Source of the DNA: Pigmentibacter sp. JX0631
GTDB lineage: Bacteria; Bdellovibrionota_B; Oligoflexia; Silvanigrellales; Silvanigrellaceae
DNA length: 64,000 nt
Direction: 5' to 3'
Assembly: GCF_029873255.1 (NCBI RefSeq)
Contig: NZ_CP123622.1
Span: forward strand, 2,703,001-2,767,000
Shown: piece by piece, positions 18,401 through 26,657 of the stretch
Layout of the letters: every line of letters starts with the position of its first letter
Numbering within the stretch: the first letter of the stretch is position 1
Notes under the pieces: generated by a model
Told to the model about the DNA's origin: nothing
The model's input: only the letters and a program-made list of their open reading frames with translations
Database searches by the model: none
Position numbers and translations under genes: made by a program

Positions 18401-19385
18401 TATATTTAAAAAAGTTATGAAGTTGTGAAGTTGTTTCATCAAAAGAATCTTTTTTGTAAAAACTGCTTAAATTTATAATGTAATGAGAATTTGTTAAATC
18501 TTTTTCTGAACCGGTTAAATTTTTATAAAAATAATCATTATAGTTTTTGTTAAAAGAAATTAAGTTTGATTTTAAATTAAAAAAGAATTGTATAACTTTT
18601 AATTGAAAGTTTTGATCAAGTGTAAGTAAATAGTGCTGTGTTTGAGCTTCATAACTATCGACACATAAATCTAATGCTATTTTCATTTCTCTATATAAAT
18701 CATCAGCATTGCTTAAAGTTTTGTGATAAAATGAAAAGATAGAAGAATGGTCATTTTGCAAAGAATTTAATGGAAATAAATGAAAAGGAGGTACATCATT
18801 CATTCTTGAATTATCTATAAAAAATAATGGTACTTTTGCTTTTAATTTCCTTGTTATGGATTTGAAAATTTTCGCAAAACTTGACGCTTCTTCTGAGAGC
18901 TCTTTATAGTTAGTTGTTGTTCTTGAAAAGGCATTTTGATTGGGAAAAAATATGATTCCATCAATGCTTAAGCTTTTTCTAAGTTTTATCAAATGACGCA
19001 AATGCAAACTCAAGCGCATGGATTGTAGATCTTCATTATTCTGTAACAAGCAGTGATTAAAAAAGACAAAAGATGTAGCATTAATATCAATAATTTCAAA
19101 AGCATTTTTTTGGTCGACAAAGAAATTTAATATTTCAGGTCTATCTAGTTCTTCAGATAATTCTTTGAAGTATTCAGAAAAATCATGAGAAAAAACGAGA
19201 AATAAGTTTTTATTTTTAAATATTTTTTTATTATTTATAAACCAATATCTATCATATAAAAACTTTTTAATTCTTTCACTCTTAAATAATTTTGAAACAT
19301 CAGGATTCCAATAATTAAAAACAGACCATGAAAAAACCAAAATTGCTGTTAGAAAAATTGCGATATAAAATAAAATTAGTGTCAT
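15495..19385 (-). CDS. tssM: T6SS membrane complex protein TssM (IcmF-like), no Walker A
   Basis: A 1296-residue TssM. A membrane helix lies at residues 3-23 and another near 350-372 (ILAALTAVNLLFVGYSLF). A large periplasmic part follows, with the typical C-terminal beta domain (GKFTWSYSDPLQFYVTL region and INNDKKVLFFVTINI). The cytoplasmic domain has no GxxxxGK[ST]: the expected P-loop place reads NLFLVFSHDFSEY, so it probably does not bind nucleotide. Only about one cytoplasmic domain and two helices are seen before the periplasmic part. TssM bridges inner membrane and baseplate with TssL. It is 19 bases downstream of tssL. Confidence 0.9.
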   Translation of the reverse strand: MTLILFYIAIFLTAILVFSWSVFNYWNPDVSKLFKSERIKKFLYDRYWFINNKKIFKNKNLFLVFSHDFSEYFKELSEELDRPEILNFFVDQKNAFEIIDINATSFVFFNHCLLQNNEDLQSMRLSLHLRHLIKLRKSLSIDGIIFFPNQNAFSRTTTNYKELSEEASSFAKIFKSITRKLKAKVPLFFIDNSRMNDVPPFHLFPLNSLQNDHSSIFSFYHKTLSNADDLYREMKIALDLCVDSYEAQTQHYLLTLDQNFQLKVIQFFFNLKSNLISFNKNYNDYFYKNLTGSEKDLTNSHYIINLSSFYKKDSFDETTSQLHNFFKYISINLINGSILSKEYIKEKLRNRTILAALTAVNLLFVGYSLFSSTNFLTEKRSIFLKSFDELNKFINTGYNKIIAETEHTNLLQNKICSLINNSNTLSKTNFHYPLLYPSWNSDISEQYTEKYNLNLAKFISKVMVQSFNDKVTSQLNTFKAIQPASFQNHEEFLKVINNFVKDNKKISDIYSYLNGNSKNNTEALTLMANYLYGLDCGKSIAEKNVFSALNSTNLSQFVKPTITDFNARSVEALKSNLAAYFIHSEQSHPLYKALDKVDSDIIFIKSGSHTNNKSDELQFLHNFINDLNNLQDNLLKSQNELKDVNSFYGPNFISLLADLEKHALFGKPFSAQVLEDAKRNFEKFKTDLVLFIPLGANFPIISNNGGLFILNSGLGQLAMALAKMENTFNQDNTFSQSGNKDINSDLKLVSLNLPSNSLWDIEALQNHLQKGTIFASAMTSVNQNSLPESLALYFQNISKTLSYQYWNTKLANSIKVFSAASDQQPSVFSNQVDPNIQNIQISGPILKSISDLLIASNNSDLNIYLSSILNQQIVRQAKIYSRLLELSPFFNPNPSDFMNWSGDSSPAFLGFGVGSDDDLKMYLSTQKSNLEQFFNKSISPLLQTRSLFFKDTSAVYDKSLENLISLQDALSATPKVNSYASFSNFISTNMNNLRTETCSRFLAQPPVIGARDYFSLKQRELYAALSKRCQSLLIKQAYQSYDKIALKYNNLLAGKFPFTSDNKSLDSASMDDMANFFQSFNEFQKQDLPTLRNFSNLYKGRSDVQNFVQSIANAQSFFSIQTDKDGNITPTKWNVDFDFRTNSDREILGNQIINWSLQSGNQVIGSDQGNIFKGKFTWSYSDPLQFYVTLANTSKYSLDKFSQDKNIFITNNTIYYNIRNRWSLLKFINDYADCANINYCIKNTLKFEFPINNDKKVLFFVTINIKNNKGLRLNIPKLPTEAPYLDRKSAKNQEVD

Positions 19386-19404
19386 TTTTAACCTACTTTA
19401 TGTT

Positions 19405-20160
19405 TTACTGGATACTTTTTGTTAATATATTGTTATTTAAAACCCAAATGTAAATAGAAAAAGCAAGAAAAACAGCAAAGAGGAAGATATTTGTTAACAT
19501 TAAGGAATAATTTATTTTCTTATTTCGTATTTCAAACTCATTGTCACTAGGTTCATAGTTTGATGTTGGAAGAACACCAAGCATATTTCGATTTTCTATT
19601 TCAGAATTACTTTCAATGTAAAATTGGTATAGATTTGTTTTTATAACTTCAATTTTTTCAAAATCGCTTGAATTATGATATTTACCTTTAAAACCAGCAG
19701 ATAAACAAAGAAAATAGCAGTATGCCAATTCTCTTGTTTTATAATCACGGTTCAACAAAATTTTCTCACAATTATCATAAAATAAGTCACCAGCCGAATT
19801 TGAAAAAAGCAGTCTGCTTTCTAAACTGTGCTCTTGCCAATAGTTTTGGCCTGGCCAATTTTGAGTGATCATCATTTCGTCTACAACGGCTATTAAAGCA
19901 AAGTTTAAGTACTTTAAAACTTCCGAACCAAAATATTTTTTATTTTTCTTTAAAGAGTCGATTTTTCTTGAAATAAATTCTTCTATTTCAGAAGAAATTA
20001 AATGAAAATCTTGGTTGTTATTATCATGAGAGATATTGTCATTATCTTCAATATTTCTTATTTTTGAATTATAGTCAGTAATTTTTGTACTGAAATATGT
20101 TATTGCATCTTCAGTTGTTAAAATTAAACATTCTATTGAAGATAAATCTAAACTTTTCAT
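19405..20160 (-). CDS. tssL: T6SS membrane complex protein TssL (DotU-like)
   Basis: A 251-residue TssL. The DotU core is clear: FALIAVVDEMMITQNWPGQ, LESRLLFSNSAGDLFY and AYCYFLCLSAGFKGKY. A single C-terminal membrane helix anchors it (LMLTNIFLFAVFLAFSIYI). There is no OmpA/peptidoglycan-binding extension, so wall anchoring must come from another protein. The RBS overlaps the end of tssK, 5 bases upstream. It forms the membrane core with TssM. Confidence 0.94.
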   Translation of the reverse strand: MKSLDLSSIECLILTTEDAITYFSTKITDYNSKIRNIEDNDNISHDNNNQDFHLISSEIEEFISRKIDSLKKNKKYFGSEVLKYLNFALIAVVDEMMITQNWPGQNYWQEHSLESRLLFSNSAGDLFYDNCEKILLNRDYKTRELAYCYFLCLSAGFKGKYHNSSDFEKIEVIKTNLYQFYIESNSEIENRNMLGVLPTSNYEPSDNEFEIRNKKINYSLMLTNIFLFAVFLAFSIYIWVLNNNILTKSIQ

Positions 20161-20165
20161 GTTGT

Positions 20166-21512
20166 TTATTTCCTAGAGTATAAAATGACTTCTTGGGGTT
20201 GATATTGTATATTTTCTTGAACACTAGAAGAAATAATTAAATTTATTTTATCTTTTTTCATTCCATCAAGCTTAATATAGACTAAATAAATGCTTTTTTT
20301 AGGGATAAGAGAGTCATATTTTTCAATAATAGTTCTTGACATACCTAAAGATTTTCTTTCAATCGTTGTACTGTATAGCTCTTCATCACAAATGACTGCT
20401 GATTTTATCCAATTAGAAAAATTATCGTGAGAAACTGTATAATTCTTTTTAAATCCTATGATAATATGTGTATGATTATCCACAGTATTTTCATTAGTAA
20501 AAATCGTTGTTTGGAAGCGCTTATCAACTTTAGATATTTTAGATAGTTTGAACCCAGTAGGAATCTCACGCTCTAAAAATTCGATGATTTGCTGCTGCAA
20601 TTTTTGAAAACAACTCATGATATTAAAATGATCATAATTAATTAAAGATTTAGGTAATTCATCAATATCACTTGAAGTAATTGCGCTATAAACATCATAT
20701 AAAGCTAAATAAAGATGAAAAGGATGAAGTTGTTCAGAATATACAAATGCTTCGAACTTAGGTAAGCATAGCTTAAGATTTTTTAGAGATTCTTTTCTAC
20801 TAAAGAATATACTTTTAAAATCATCATTTTCAAATTTATGGATATCTTCCATAATGTCTTGAATTTTATATCTTAGAAGCATACATATTGAGTTACAAAT
20901 TTTCCATATTTCAGAAGTATTAGTTACTTTAGTAATGGGAGGAGTAAATAATTCAGTCTTATAAAAATTATTTTCCACATATACTTTTGCAATTGGAATA
21001 GCTAGATAATTTGAAACTAATTCATGCTCAAATGCTAAAGAAACATTAGGTTTTAATCTTGGGATATAAATTTCGTCTTCACCGGTATTTTCATCTAAAG
21101 AATAAGCATCAATATTAACTGATTTATAACGGGAAAATGCAGAGTTTAATACGTAGTTATTTTTTTCGTTCTTAGGTACGCAAACAACTAAAGTTAAAGG
21201 TTTTTTAATAAGAAGATCTTTATATTTAGTTAGATCAAATTCAAGCGAAAATTTATCTTTGAAAGAATTAAAGTAATATTCTAAACCATCTTGAAAAATA
21301 CATTCCAATTCTTCAATTTTTAAAAGACCATTAGTAAAGGTATTTTCTTCATATCTGAAGTTAATAATTCCAAATGGATAGTATAAATTTTGATTCATTG
21401 AGAATTGAAAAATATTTTCTACTCTATTAAATGCTTGCTGAAAATGTTGAGGCGAAAGTAACATACCATCATGCCACATTACTTTATCAGGAATATCTTT
21501 CAAACTTTTCAT
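20166..21512 (-). CDS. tssK: T6SS baseplate adaptor TssK
   Basis: A 448-residue TssK with the diagnostic N-terminus VMWHDGMLLSPQHFQQAF. The middle part has the family's LAIPIAKVYVENN stretch, and the C-terminal half has LHPFHLYLALYDVYSAI. TssK connects the baseplate to the TssLM membrane complex. AAGGAATTCATT precedes ATG 21512. It lies 16 bases after the beta-barrel-like gene. Confidence 0.95.
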   Translation of the reverse strand: MKSLKDIPDKVMWHDGMLLSPQHFQQAFNRVENIFQFSMNQNLYYPFGIINFRYEENTFTNGLLKIEELECIFQDGLEYYFNSFKDKFSLEFDLTKYKDLLIKKPLTLVVCVPKNEKNNYVLNSAFSRYKSVNIDAYSLDENTGEDEIYIPRLKPNVSLAFEHELVSNYLAIPIAKVYVENNFYKTELFTPPITKVTNTSEIWKICNSICMLLRYKIQDIMEDIHKFENDDFKSIFFSRKESLKNLKLCLPKFEAFVYSEQLHPFHLYLALYDVYSAITSSDIDELPKSLINYDHFNIMSCFQKLQQQIIEFLEREIPTGFKLSKISKVDKRFQTTIFTNENTVDNHTHIIIGFKKNYTVSHDNFSNWIKSAVICDEELYSTTIERKSLGMSRTIIEKYDSLIPKKSIYLVYIKLDGMKKDKINLIISSSVQENIQYQPQEVILYSRK

Positions 21513-21528
21513 AATGAATTCCTTTTAA

Positions 21529-22107
21529 TTATTTGAAGTTATAAGAAATAGAGGCAACCCCTTCAATATTTGAAGTGTCACTTAATTTTTTATAATCTGA
21601 CATGATTAGTTGATATCCAGCTCCAATATTAAATTTAAAATTTTCTGAGATATTAACTTCAGCAGAAACTACAGGGGTTAAAGCCCAAAAATAGTGAACA
21701 ATGCTTTTGTTTATAATGCCTGGGGTACTATTCTCGCCAAATGCTTGACCAGCACCACCATAAATTTTTATTTTTGGATGAACGACGGAAGAAGCAAAAG
21801 GAACTACTGCGAGACTATTCCCACAGTACCAAAAGTTTTTTATTGTTTCGTTATTTTTTTCATCAATTGTAAATTCTTGAAAAGTATAAGTACAAAATAA
21901 TGAAGTTTGAAAATAGTGATTTAATTCAATACCTAATTCGGTAGTTGTAGGAAATATATTTTGTCCATTCATTTGAGTGTAAGCTGCACTTTGGGAGGCA
22001 AAAATATGAAAATTATCTTTGCTACTATTTTGAGATACTTCTGTAATTAAATTTTGTTGAATATACAGATCGTTATCTTGTGGTATTTGATATGCATTAA
22101 ATTCCAT
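21529..22107 (-). CDS. Beta-barrel-like protein of unknown function in the T6SS operon
   Basis: A 192-residue protein with alternating polar/hydrophobic strands and an aromatic C-terminal strand (SISYNFK) like small outer-membrane barrels. No signal peptide is present: the gene starts MEFNAYQIPQDN, directly after the stop of the TssJ-like gene with GGAGTAAAAA as RBS. Either it is not exported by Sec, or it is a soluble beta protein, or a T6SS baseplate/membrane accessory. No known T6SS family is recognised. It lies 3 bases after the TssJ-like gene and 16 before tssK. Confidence 0.7.
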   Translation of the reverse strand: MEFNAYQIPQDNDLYIQQNLITEVSQNSSKDNFHIFASQSAAYTQMNGQNIFPTTTELGIELNHYFQTSLFCTYTFQEFTIDEKNNETIKNFWYCGNSLAVVPFASSVVHPKIKIYGGAGQAFGENSTPGIINKSIVHYFWALTPVVSAEVNISENFKFNIGAGYQLIMSDYKKLSDTSNIEGVASISYNFK

Positions 22108-22110
22108 TTT

Positions 22111-22809
22111 TTACTCCGGATATTGGTTAAAATTAAAGCCAAATGTAAAATATTTTATTCTTGTATTTTTATAAGGATTTAATTTAATAGGTAATGAGTT
22201 TAAATTATTTTGAGTACGAGTGAATAAAAATGCACCAACAGCGCTAGAGTTAACATCAAGTAAGTACTCTGAATAAGTTAGATCTGGAGTAGTTTCGAAA
22301 CGATAAATTTGGAGATCATTTGAAATACGCAAATTTTTGTTAGCTTGTGATAAGGTAAACCAGTCTTTAACTTTTGTATCTAGTATTTGTTGATAAAGTT
22401 CTGGTTTATAAACAATAACAATTTCGCTTAAAATAGAAGAATTATTATTTGCATTTTTTTGAGTATATATTTGTACACCAGTTACTCTACCAAATAATCT
22501 ATCAAATAAATTGCCCGGTTTTTCTCTAGATTGTAATCCAGTACTATTTTGCTTAGGATTTAATTCTTTTCCTTTTGGATCATCTTCTGAGCTGAAAAAG
22601 TCATTTATAGATTTTGAGGTATCTTTAGCTGAATTAGCTGTACTAGTAGCTGATTCTGCGCCGGATTGGGCATTTTCCGCATTAGTCTTTAGGTTATCAT
22701 GTCCAGAGGGGTTATCCTGCGCTAAGGCAGTATTAGAATAAGAAATGCCTAGTAGAGCAATTAAAGAGGTGCTTAAAGCGGTTGCAATTTTTTTTTTTGC
22801 TTTTTTCAC
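22111..22809 (-). CDS. TssJ-like exported protein, no lipobox
   Basis: A 232-residue secreted protein, first gene of the minus-strand T6SS arm. The signal peptide ends ALA-QD with no cysteine, so it is not a lipoprotein as standard TssJ is. After an Ala/Ser/Asp-rich linker, residues about 110-230 form a beta-rich domain (TGVQIYTQKNANNNSS, DWFTLSQANKNLRISNDL, SAVGAFLFTRTQNN) whose layout resembles the TssJ transthyretin-like fold. Position before tssK-tssL-tssM favours a TssJ role. Alternative: an unrelated periplasmic accessory. Family not certain from sequence. Confidence 0.6.
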   Translation of the reverse strand: MKKAKKKIATALSTSLIALLGISYSNTALAQDNPSGHDNLKTNAENAQSGAESATSTANSAKDTSKSINDFFSSEDDPKGKELNPKQNSTGLQSREKPGNLFDRLFGRVTGVQIYTQKNANNNSSILSEIVIVYKPELYQQILDTKVKDWFTLSQANKNLRISNDLQIYRFETTPDLTYSEYLLDVNSSAVGAFLFTRTQNNLNSLPIKLNPYKNTRIKYFTFGFNFNQYPE

Positions 22810-22885
22810 TGATGAAATAAACCTCTCAAATTAATAGAATAGAAGCTAAGAAGTGCTCTAATAAGTAATTATTTAAGCAGTTGTT

Positions 22886-22907
22886 TAACGCTATCATGGA
22901 AGCGTTA
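22886..22907. promoter_or_regulatory. Dyad TAACGCT-N8-AGCGTTA at the start of the T6SS minus-arm transcript
   Basis: A perfect 7+7 inverted repeat, 22 bases in all, lying just downstream of the predicted -10 box of the minus-strand promoter, at or after its start point. This fits a repressor operator, or a leader hairpin in the RNA. The binding protein is unknown. Confidence 0.45.
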
Positions 22908-22913
22908 CGTTTT

Positions 22914-22941
22914 ACTATAATTACTTTAATTTTAATTTCAA
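22914..22941 (-). promoter_or_regulatory. Sigma-70-type promoter for the T6SS minus arm
   Basis: On the minus strand TTGAAA (plus 22936-22941) is followed after 16 bases by TATAGT (plus 22914-22919). It points at the TssJ-like gene about 105 bases away. No sigma-54 element was found for this arm, so the two arms may be under different control. Confidence 0.5.
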
Positions 22942-22964
22942 CAAAAATATAGTTGCAAAAAGAA

Positions 22965-22992
22965 TTGACAAAAAGCAGACCAATAATATAAA
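22965..22992 (+). promoter_or_regulatory. Sigma-70-type promoter for the kinase/regulator pair
   Basis: TTGACA (22965-22970), a 16-base spacer and TATAAA (22987-22992) form a good housekeeping promoter facing the histidine kinase, with a leader of about 200 bases. Confidence 0.6.
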
Positions 22993-23195
22993 ACTTAATA
23001 ATAACAGATAGTTATATATTTAATAAATTATCTTTTCTAGCATTCCAAAATATCAAAAAAATCCCTTGATACAAATAGCTAATCAAGTTACCTTTCTGCT
23101 GGAAGTTTGTTTTGCAAGTGTGATATGAATTATAGTAGAAAATATCCATGAAATTAAAGAACAAATTGCATTAAATAATGTGGAGGCTAATTTTA

Positions 23196-25034
23196 ATGGA
23201 GGAGCAATTTGTTAAAAGTTCTAGCAAATTACAAAAAATTTATAATCCAATTAAAAAATCATTAAAATTTAGCAAATCTAAGACAGTTTACAGGTCTATA
23301 TTATTTTGGATTTCTATCCTTTACGTTATTATTGGTGGATTAAGTTTTTTAACGAAAAAATATAGAGTTGATAGTTTTCTTGATTTTAATCAGGAATATT
23401 TGTTAAATATATCTTTGCAGCAACAAAAAAAATTACTTCAACTAGTACTAAGTAACATGAAAATAGGCACAGATGATGACTTATTTTCCCTATCAAAAGA
23501 ATTTTTTTTAAGTGAAGATAATTTTGTTTATATTTTTTATGATCCTTTAAAAAATAGTCTTATAACTCCTTATGGTTTTGATGAGAATCAAATTATTAAA
23601 ACAAGTAATTTAAAAGGAATTTTAAATGATACTGAAAAAAGTAATAATAATGAATTATATTCTGCAAATAATCTGGGTTTGAATAGTCTCTTTCCTAATT
23701 ACTTATTTGTATCAAAAGTAGTTAAAATAAATGTAGATAAAAATTTACTTGTTTTAATTGGATCTAATAAATCAAATTTCAAAATAATGAGTAATCAATT
23801 ACTAGCTAAAATGTTACATATTGATTTTATTGTTATTTTTGTTTTTTTTGTGTTGTATTTATTGATAACAATTTTTGCAATTGCTCCTGTTTTTATCTTT
23901 ATTAAAAAATTTAATCTAAATAATTTAAATTCTTCAGTATTTAAATTTAAAAATAAATTTGAGTTTAACCATATACGTTGGCTAAGAGTAACTTTGCTAA
24001 AATCATTAAGAAAATTAGAAAAATTTGAAGCTGAAAAAATACAAATGTTGAATTCCTTAATAAAACACCAAAATGATATTAGCAATGGTAAAATTGTTTC
24101 GCAAATTGTTCATGATTTAAAAAGTCCTATTTCTGTTTTTGAAGAATTACTTCACGATAAGGCGTTAATTAATAATGAAGAACTCTATAAAAGATCTAAT
24201 ATCGCTTTACTAAAAGTCTATTCTTTAATAGAAAATATAAGGGATCCAAAAAAAGAAAAAATAATTAATTTAAAAAATGATAATTTTGATTTTTCTAAAA
24301 TTATTTCTGAAGTAAGCTGGTATGCTAAAAAGAAGGAAATAAAAATAAATTGTAAACCTAGTTGTAATACTCCAGTAATTTATTGTGATCACATTAAATT
24401 AGAAAGATGTATACAAAATTTAATTAGAAATGCTATTTTTTATTGTCAAAGTACTTGCTCTATTGAATGGAAATTAACAGAAAGTAATGAATTATATATT
24501 GAAGTTATCGATGATGGTAAGGGTGTTTCTAATGAAATGCTTGACAAAATGTTTGAATGGAGAATTACAAATAATAAGTTGGAAGGTACGGGACTAGGTC
24601 TTAGTTATGTTAAATTTGTTGTAGATATTCATCAAGGAAGAGTTTCATACTTTAGAAGAAATAATTTAACTGTTTTTTCTTTGATAATTCCAAATGTTTT
24701 AACTTATTTTTCTGAAAATACTAATAAATTGAATTATACAAACAGTTGTAAAAAAATTGATAAACCAATTTGTAATAAATTAATGTTCATTATCGAAAAT
24801 AAAGATGTTCTTGAAAAGTTAAAAAATATAGATTGGCCTGAAAATATAGAAGTGGATTTTACTTCACATCTAGAAAAATCTTATGATTTACTAAATTGTT
24901 TTTGTATTTATACTGATACTAGTTCAGATTTAATAGAAAAAGCTTTATCTCAAGGGATAGCAGTTGTATTGCATAAAGGCTATTACACTGATGAAAAAAT
25001 ATTAAAAAAAGTTATTCAATTTATGAAGAAATAA
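23196..25034 (+). CDS. Membrane sensor histidine kinase, partner of the NtrC-type regulator
   Basis: A 612-residue kinase. It has two membrane helices (around residues 35-55 and 203-235) framing a periplasmic sensor of about 150 residues, then the H-box IVHDLKSPIS with H306, the N-box CIQNLIRNAIFY, the G1 box DDGKGV and the G2 box GTGLGLS. The last 90 residues look like a receiver domain but lack an obvious acceptor Asp in the right place. ATG 23196 is chosen since GGAGG sits 9 bases before it; an ATG at 23178 lacks a site. It lies 12 bases before the regulator and likely controls T6SS transcription. Confidence 0.88.
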   Translation: MEEQFVKSSSKLQKIYNPIKKSLKFSKSKTVYRSILFWISILYVIIGGLSFLTKKYRVDSFLDFNQEYLLNISLQQQKKLLQLVLSNMKIGTDDDLFSLSKEFFLSEDNFVYIFYDPLKNSLITPYGFDENQIIKTSNLKGILNDTEKSNNNELYSANNLGLNSLFPNYLFVSKVVKINVDKNLLVLIGSNKSNFKIMSNQLLAKMLHIDFIVIFVFFVLYLLITIFAIAPVFIFIKKFNLNNLNSSVFKFKNKFEFNHIRWLRVTLLKSLRKLEKFEAEKIQMLNSLIKHQNDISNGKIVSQIVHDLKSPISVFEELLHDKALINNEELYKRSNIALLKVYSLIENIRDPKKEKIINLKNDNFDFSKIISEVSWYAKKKEIKINCKPSCNTPVIYCDHIKLERCIQNLIRNAIFYCQSTCSIEWKLTESNELYIEVIDDGKGVSNEMLDKMFEWRITNNKLEGTGLGLSYVKFVVDIHQGRVSYFRRNNLTVFSLIIPNVLTYFSENTNKLNYTNSCKKIDKPICNKLMFIIENKDVLEKLKNIDWPENIEVDFTSHLEKSYDLLNCFCIYTDTSSDLIEKALSQGIAVVLHKGYYTDEKILKKVIQFMKK

Positions 25035-25046
25035 TGGTGGCTAGTT

Positions 25047-26546
25047 ATGCTTTATGATGAATTAAGTATTTTGATTGTTGAAGATAATAAAGAAGAGCTT
25101 GAAAAATATATGGCTTTTGCTCAAGGTTGTGGTTTGCATTCATTTGGAGCCACTAATTTAGAAGATGCCAAAAATTCATTAGCCCTTAATGGTTTCGATA
25201 TTTTATTAACTGATATTCATTTAAAGAATTTAAACGATCATAATATTGAAGATTCTGGATTTGATATAATCCAATTTGCTTTAGAAACTCAGCCTCAATT
25301 AACTGTATTGGCTATGTCGCATGATCTAGATAAAACTATATTTGATAGAGCTATTAAATTAGGAGTAACTCACTTTCTAAGGAAACCCATTTATAACTCC
25401 GATGAAATATTAATTTATATAAAGCTAGCTTTGCAAAAAAAACATACAACAAATCAAACTCAACTTGAAAAAGTAAATTATAATAAATTCCTTGATAATA
25501 ATCCCTATTTTAAAATTTATAAAAATGGAATAATAGTCTCAAATAAACATGATAAATTTTTAAGTGGTGTAGCAAAAAATAAAAAAATTCCTTTAGTTTT
25601 AAATGGAGAAACTGGTACAGGAAAAGAAGAATTTGCAAAAATATTACACAAAAAAAGAGTAGAATTAGAAGGTATGATCCCATTTATTACAGTAAATTGT
25701 GCATTACTTGATAATGATTTAACTTCTTCTCTTTTATTTGGACATAAAAAAGGTGCTTTTACAGGCGCAAATGAAACTACAAATGGCTATGTTGCAGCAG
25801 CTGATGGTGGAATTTTATTTTTAGATGAAATTCATACTCTCGATCTTACTACGCAAAGGAAACTTTTGCGTGTTTTAAATGATGGAAGTTATAATAGAGT
25901 TGGTGATATGCGAATGATTCACTCGTATTTCCAGCTCGTAGTAGCAACTACAAAAGATTTAGATGAAGAAGTTGAAGAAGGAAGAATGCTTGCTGACTTT
26001 AAGTACCGAATCAGTGGAGCAGAGATTGTTCTTGATCCTTTACGCGATAGGTTAGAAGACATACCTCTATTTATCAGTGTATTTTTTAAAAGAGAAAATA
26101 TTGATGTATCTGATGAACTTATTTTACAAATAAGTAAAATGTGTCAAAAATGTCTCTGGAAAGGAAATATCAGACAACTTTTTCGTGTATTACAAAGAAT
26201 GCTCATAAATTCCCAATTACATGAAGAAGAGCTTAATATTAATCATTTAGTTCTACCGCATAAAGAACCTATGACTTTTAAGTTTGAGCAAATAAAGTCA
26301 CCGTCATTGCAAAATCAAAATTCAGAAGTTTCTTTCAAAGATGTTAATAGTACCGATGTAGGAATTATTAAGTTGCTAGAAAAAGCTTTGCAAACTGATA
26401 CTTCTTTGAATGAGACAATAGATGAAATTGAAAAGCAAATTTTAATTAAAGCTATGAAAAGACATGACAGTATTGCGAAGGCGCATTTGGCTTTAGGGAT
26501 CAGTCGGAATGCTATCGATGCAAAACGGAAAAAATATAGAATTTAA
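25047..26546 (+). CDS. NtrC-family sigma-54-dependent response regulator
   Basis: A 499-residue activator with full domain set: receiver domain at 1-125 with acceptor D56 (LLTDIHL) and conserved late Lys (FLRKP), AAA+ domain with Walker A GETGTGKEE (about 187-195), intact GAFTGA (236-241) and Walker B GILFLDEIH, and a Fis-type HTH at the C-terminus (AKAHLALGISRNAIDAKRK). Once phosphorylated by the kinase it should remodel sigma-54 holoenzyme. A sigma-54 promoter stands before tssB at the other end of this island, so T6SS activation is the likely job; that link is inference. Confidence 0.93.
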   Translation: MLYDELSILIVEDNKEELEKYMAFAQGCGLHSFGATNLEDAKNSLALNGFDILLTDIHLKNLNDHNIEDSGFDIIQFALETQPQLTVLAMSHDLDKTIFDRAIKLGVTHFLRKPIYNSDEILIYIKLALQKKHTTNQTQLEKVNYNKFLDNNPYFKIYKNGIIVSNKHDKFLSGVAKNKKIPLVLNGETGTGKEEFAKILHKKRVELEGMIPFITVNCALLDNDLTSSLLFGHKKGAFTGANETTNGYVAAADGGILFLDEIHTLDLTTQRKLLRVLNDGSYNRVGDMRMIHSYFQLVVATTKDLDEEVEEGRMLADFKYRISGAEIVLDPLRDRLEDIPLFISVFFKRENIDVSDELILQISKMCQKCLWKGNIRQLFRVLQRMLINSQLHEEELNINHLVLPHKEPMTFKFEQIKSPSLQNQNSEVSFKDVNSTDVGIIKLLEKALQTDTSLNETIDEIEKQILIKAMKRHDSIAKAHLALGISRNAIDAKRKKYRI

Positions 26547-26657
26547 AATGATAACTATTTTTGTCTGAATATTCCCCAAGCAATTGCAATTGAGTAGACA
26601 TCAGGTGTATCTCTTTGTTGGATTCGGTTAGGAATCTATATGAAGGAGAATTTACAA

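Larger units (their letters stand above)
22810..23195. other. Divergent control region between T6SS minus arm and the two-component genes
   Basis: About 386 bases without genes. They hold two back-to-back sigma-70 promoters (22914-22941 minus, 22965-22992 plus) and a dyad at 22886-22907. The rest, to 23195, is an A+T-rich leader of about 200 bases for the kinase gene with no recognisable riboswitch. Confidence 0.6.

Noticed and set aside
23098-23122. Possible sigma-54 promoter before the histidine kinase (GG...GC)
   Set aside because: The spacing is 11 bases, and sigma-54 promoters need exactly 10; a good sigma-70 promoter lies upstream at 22965.
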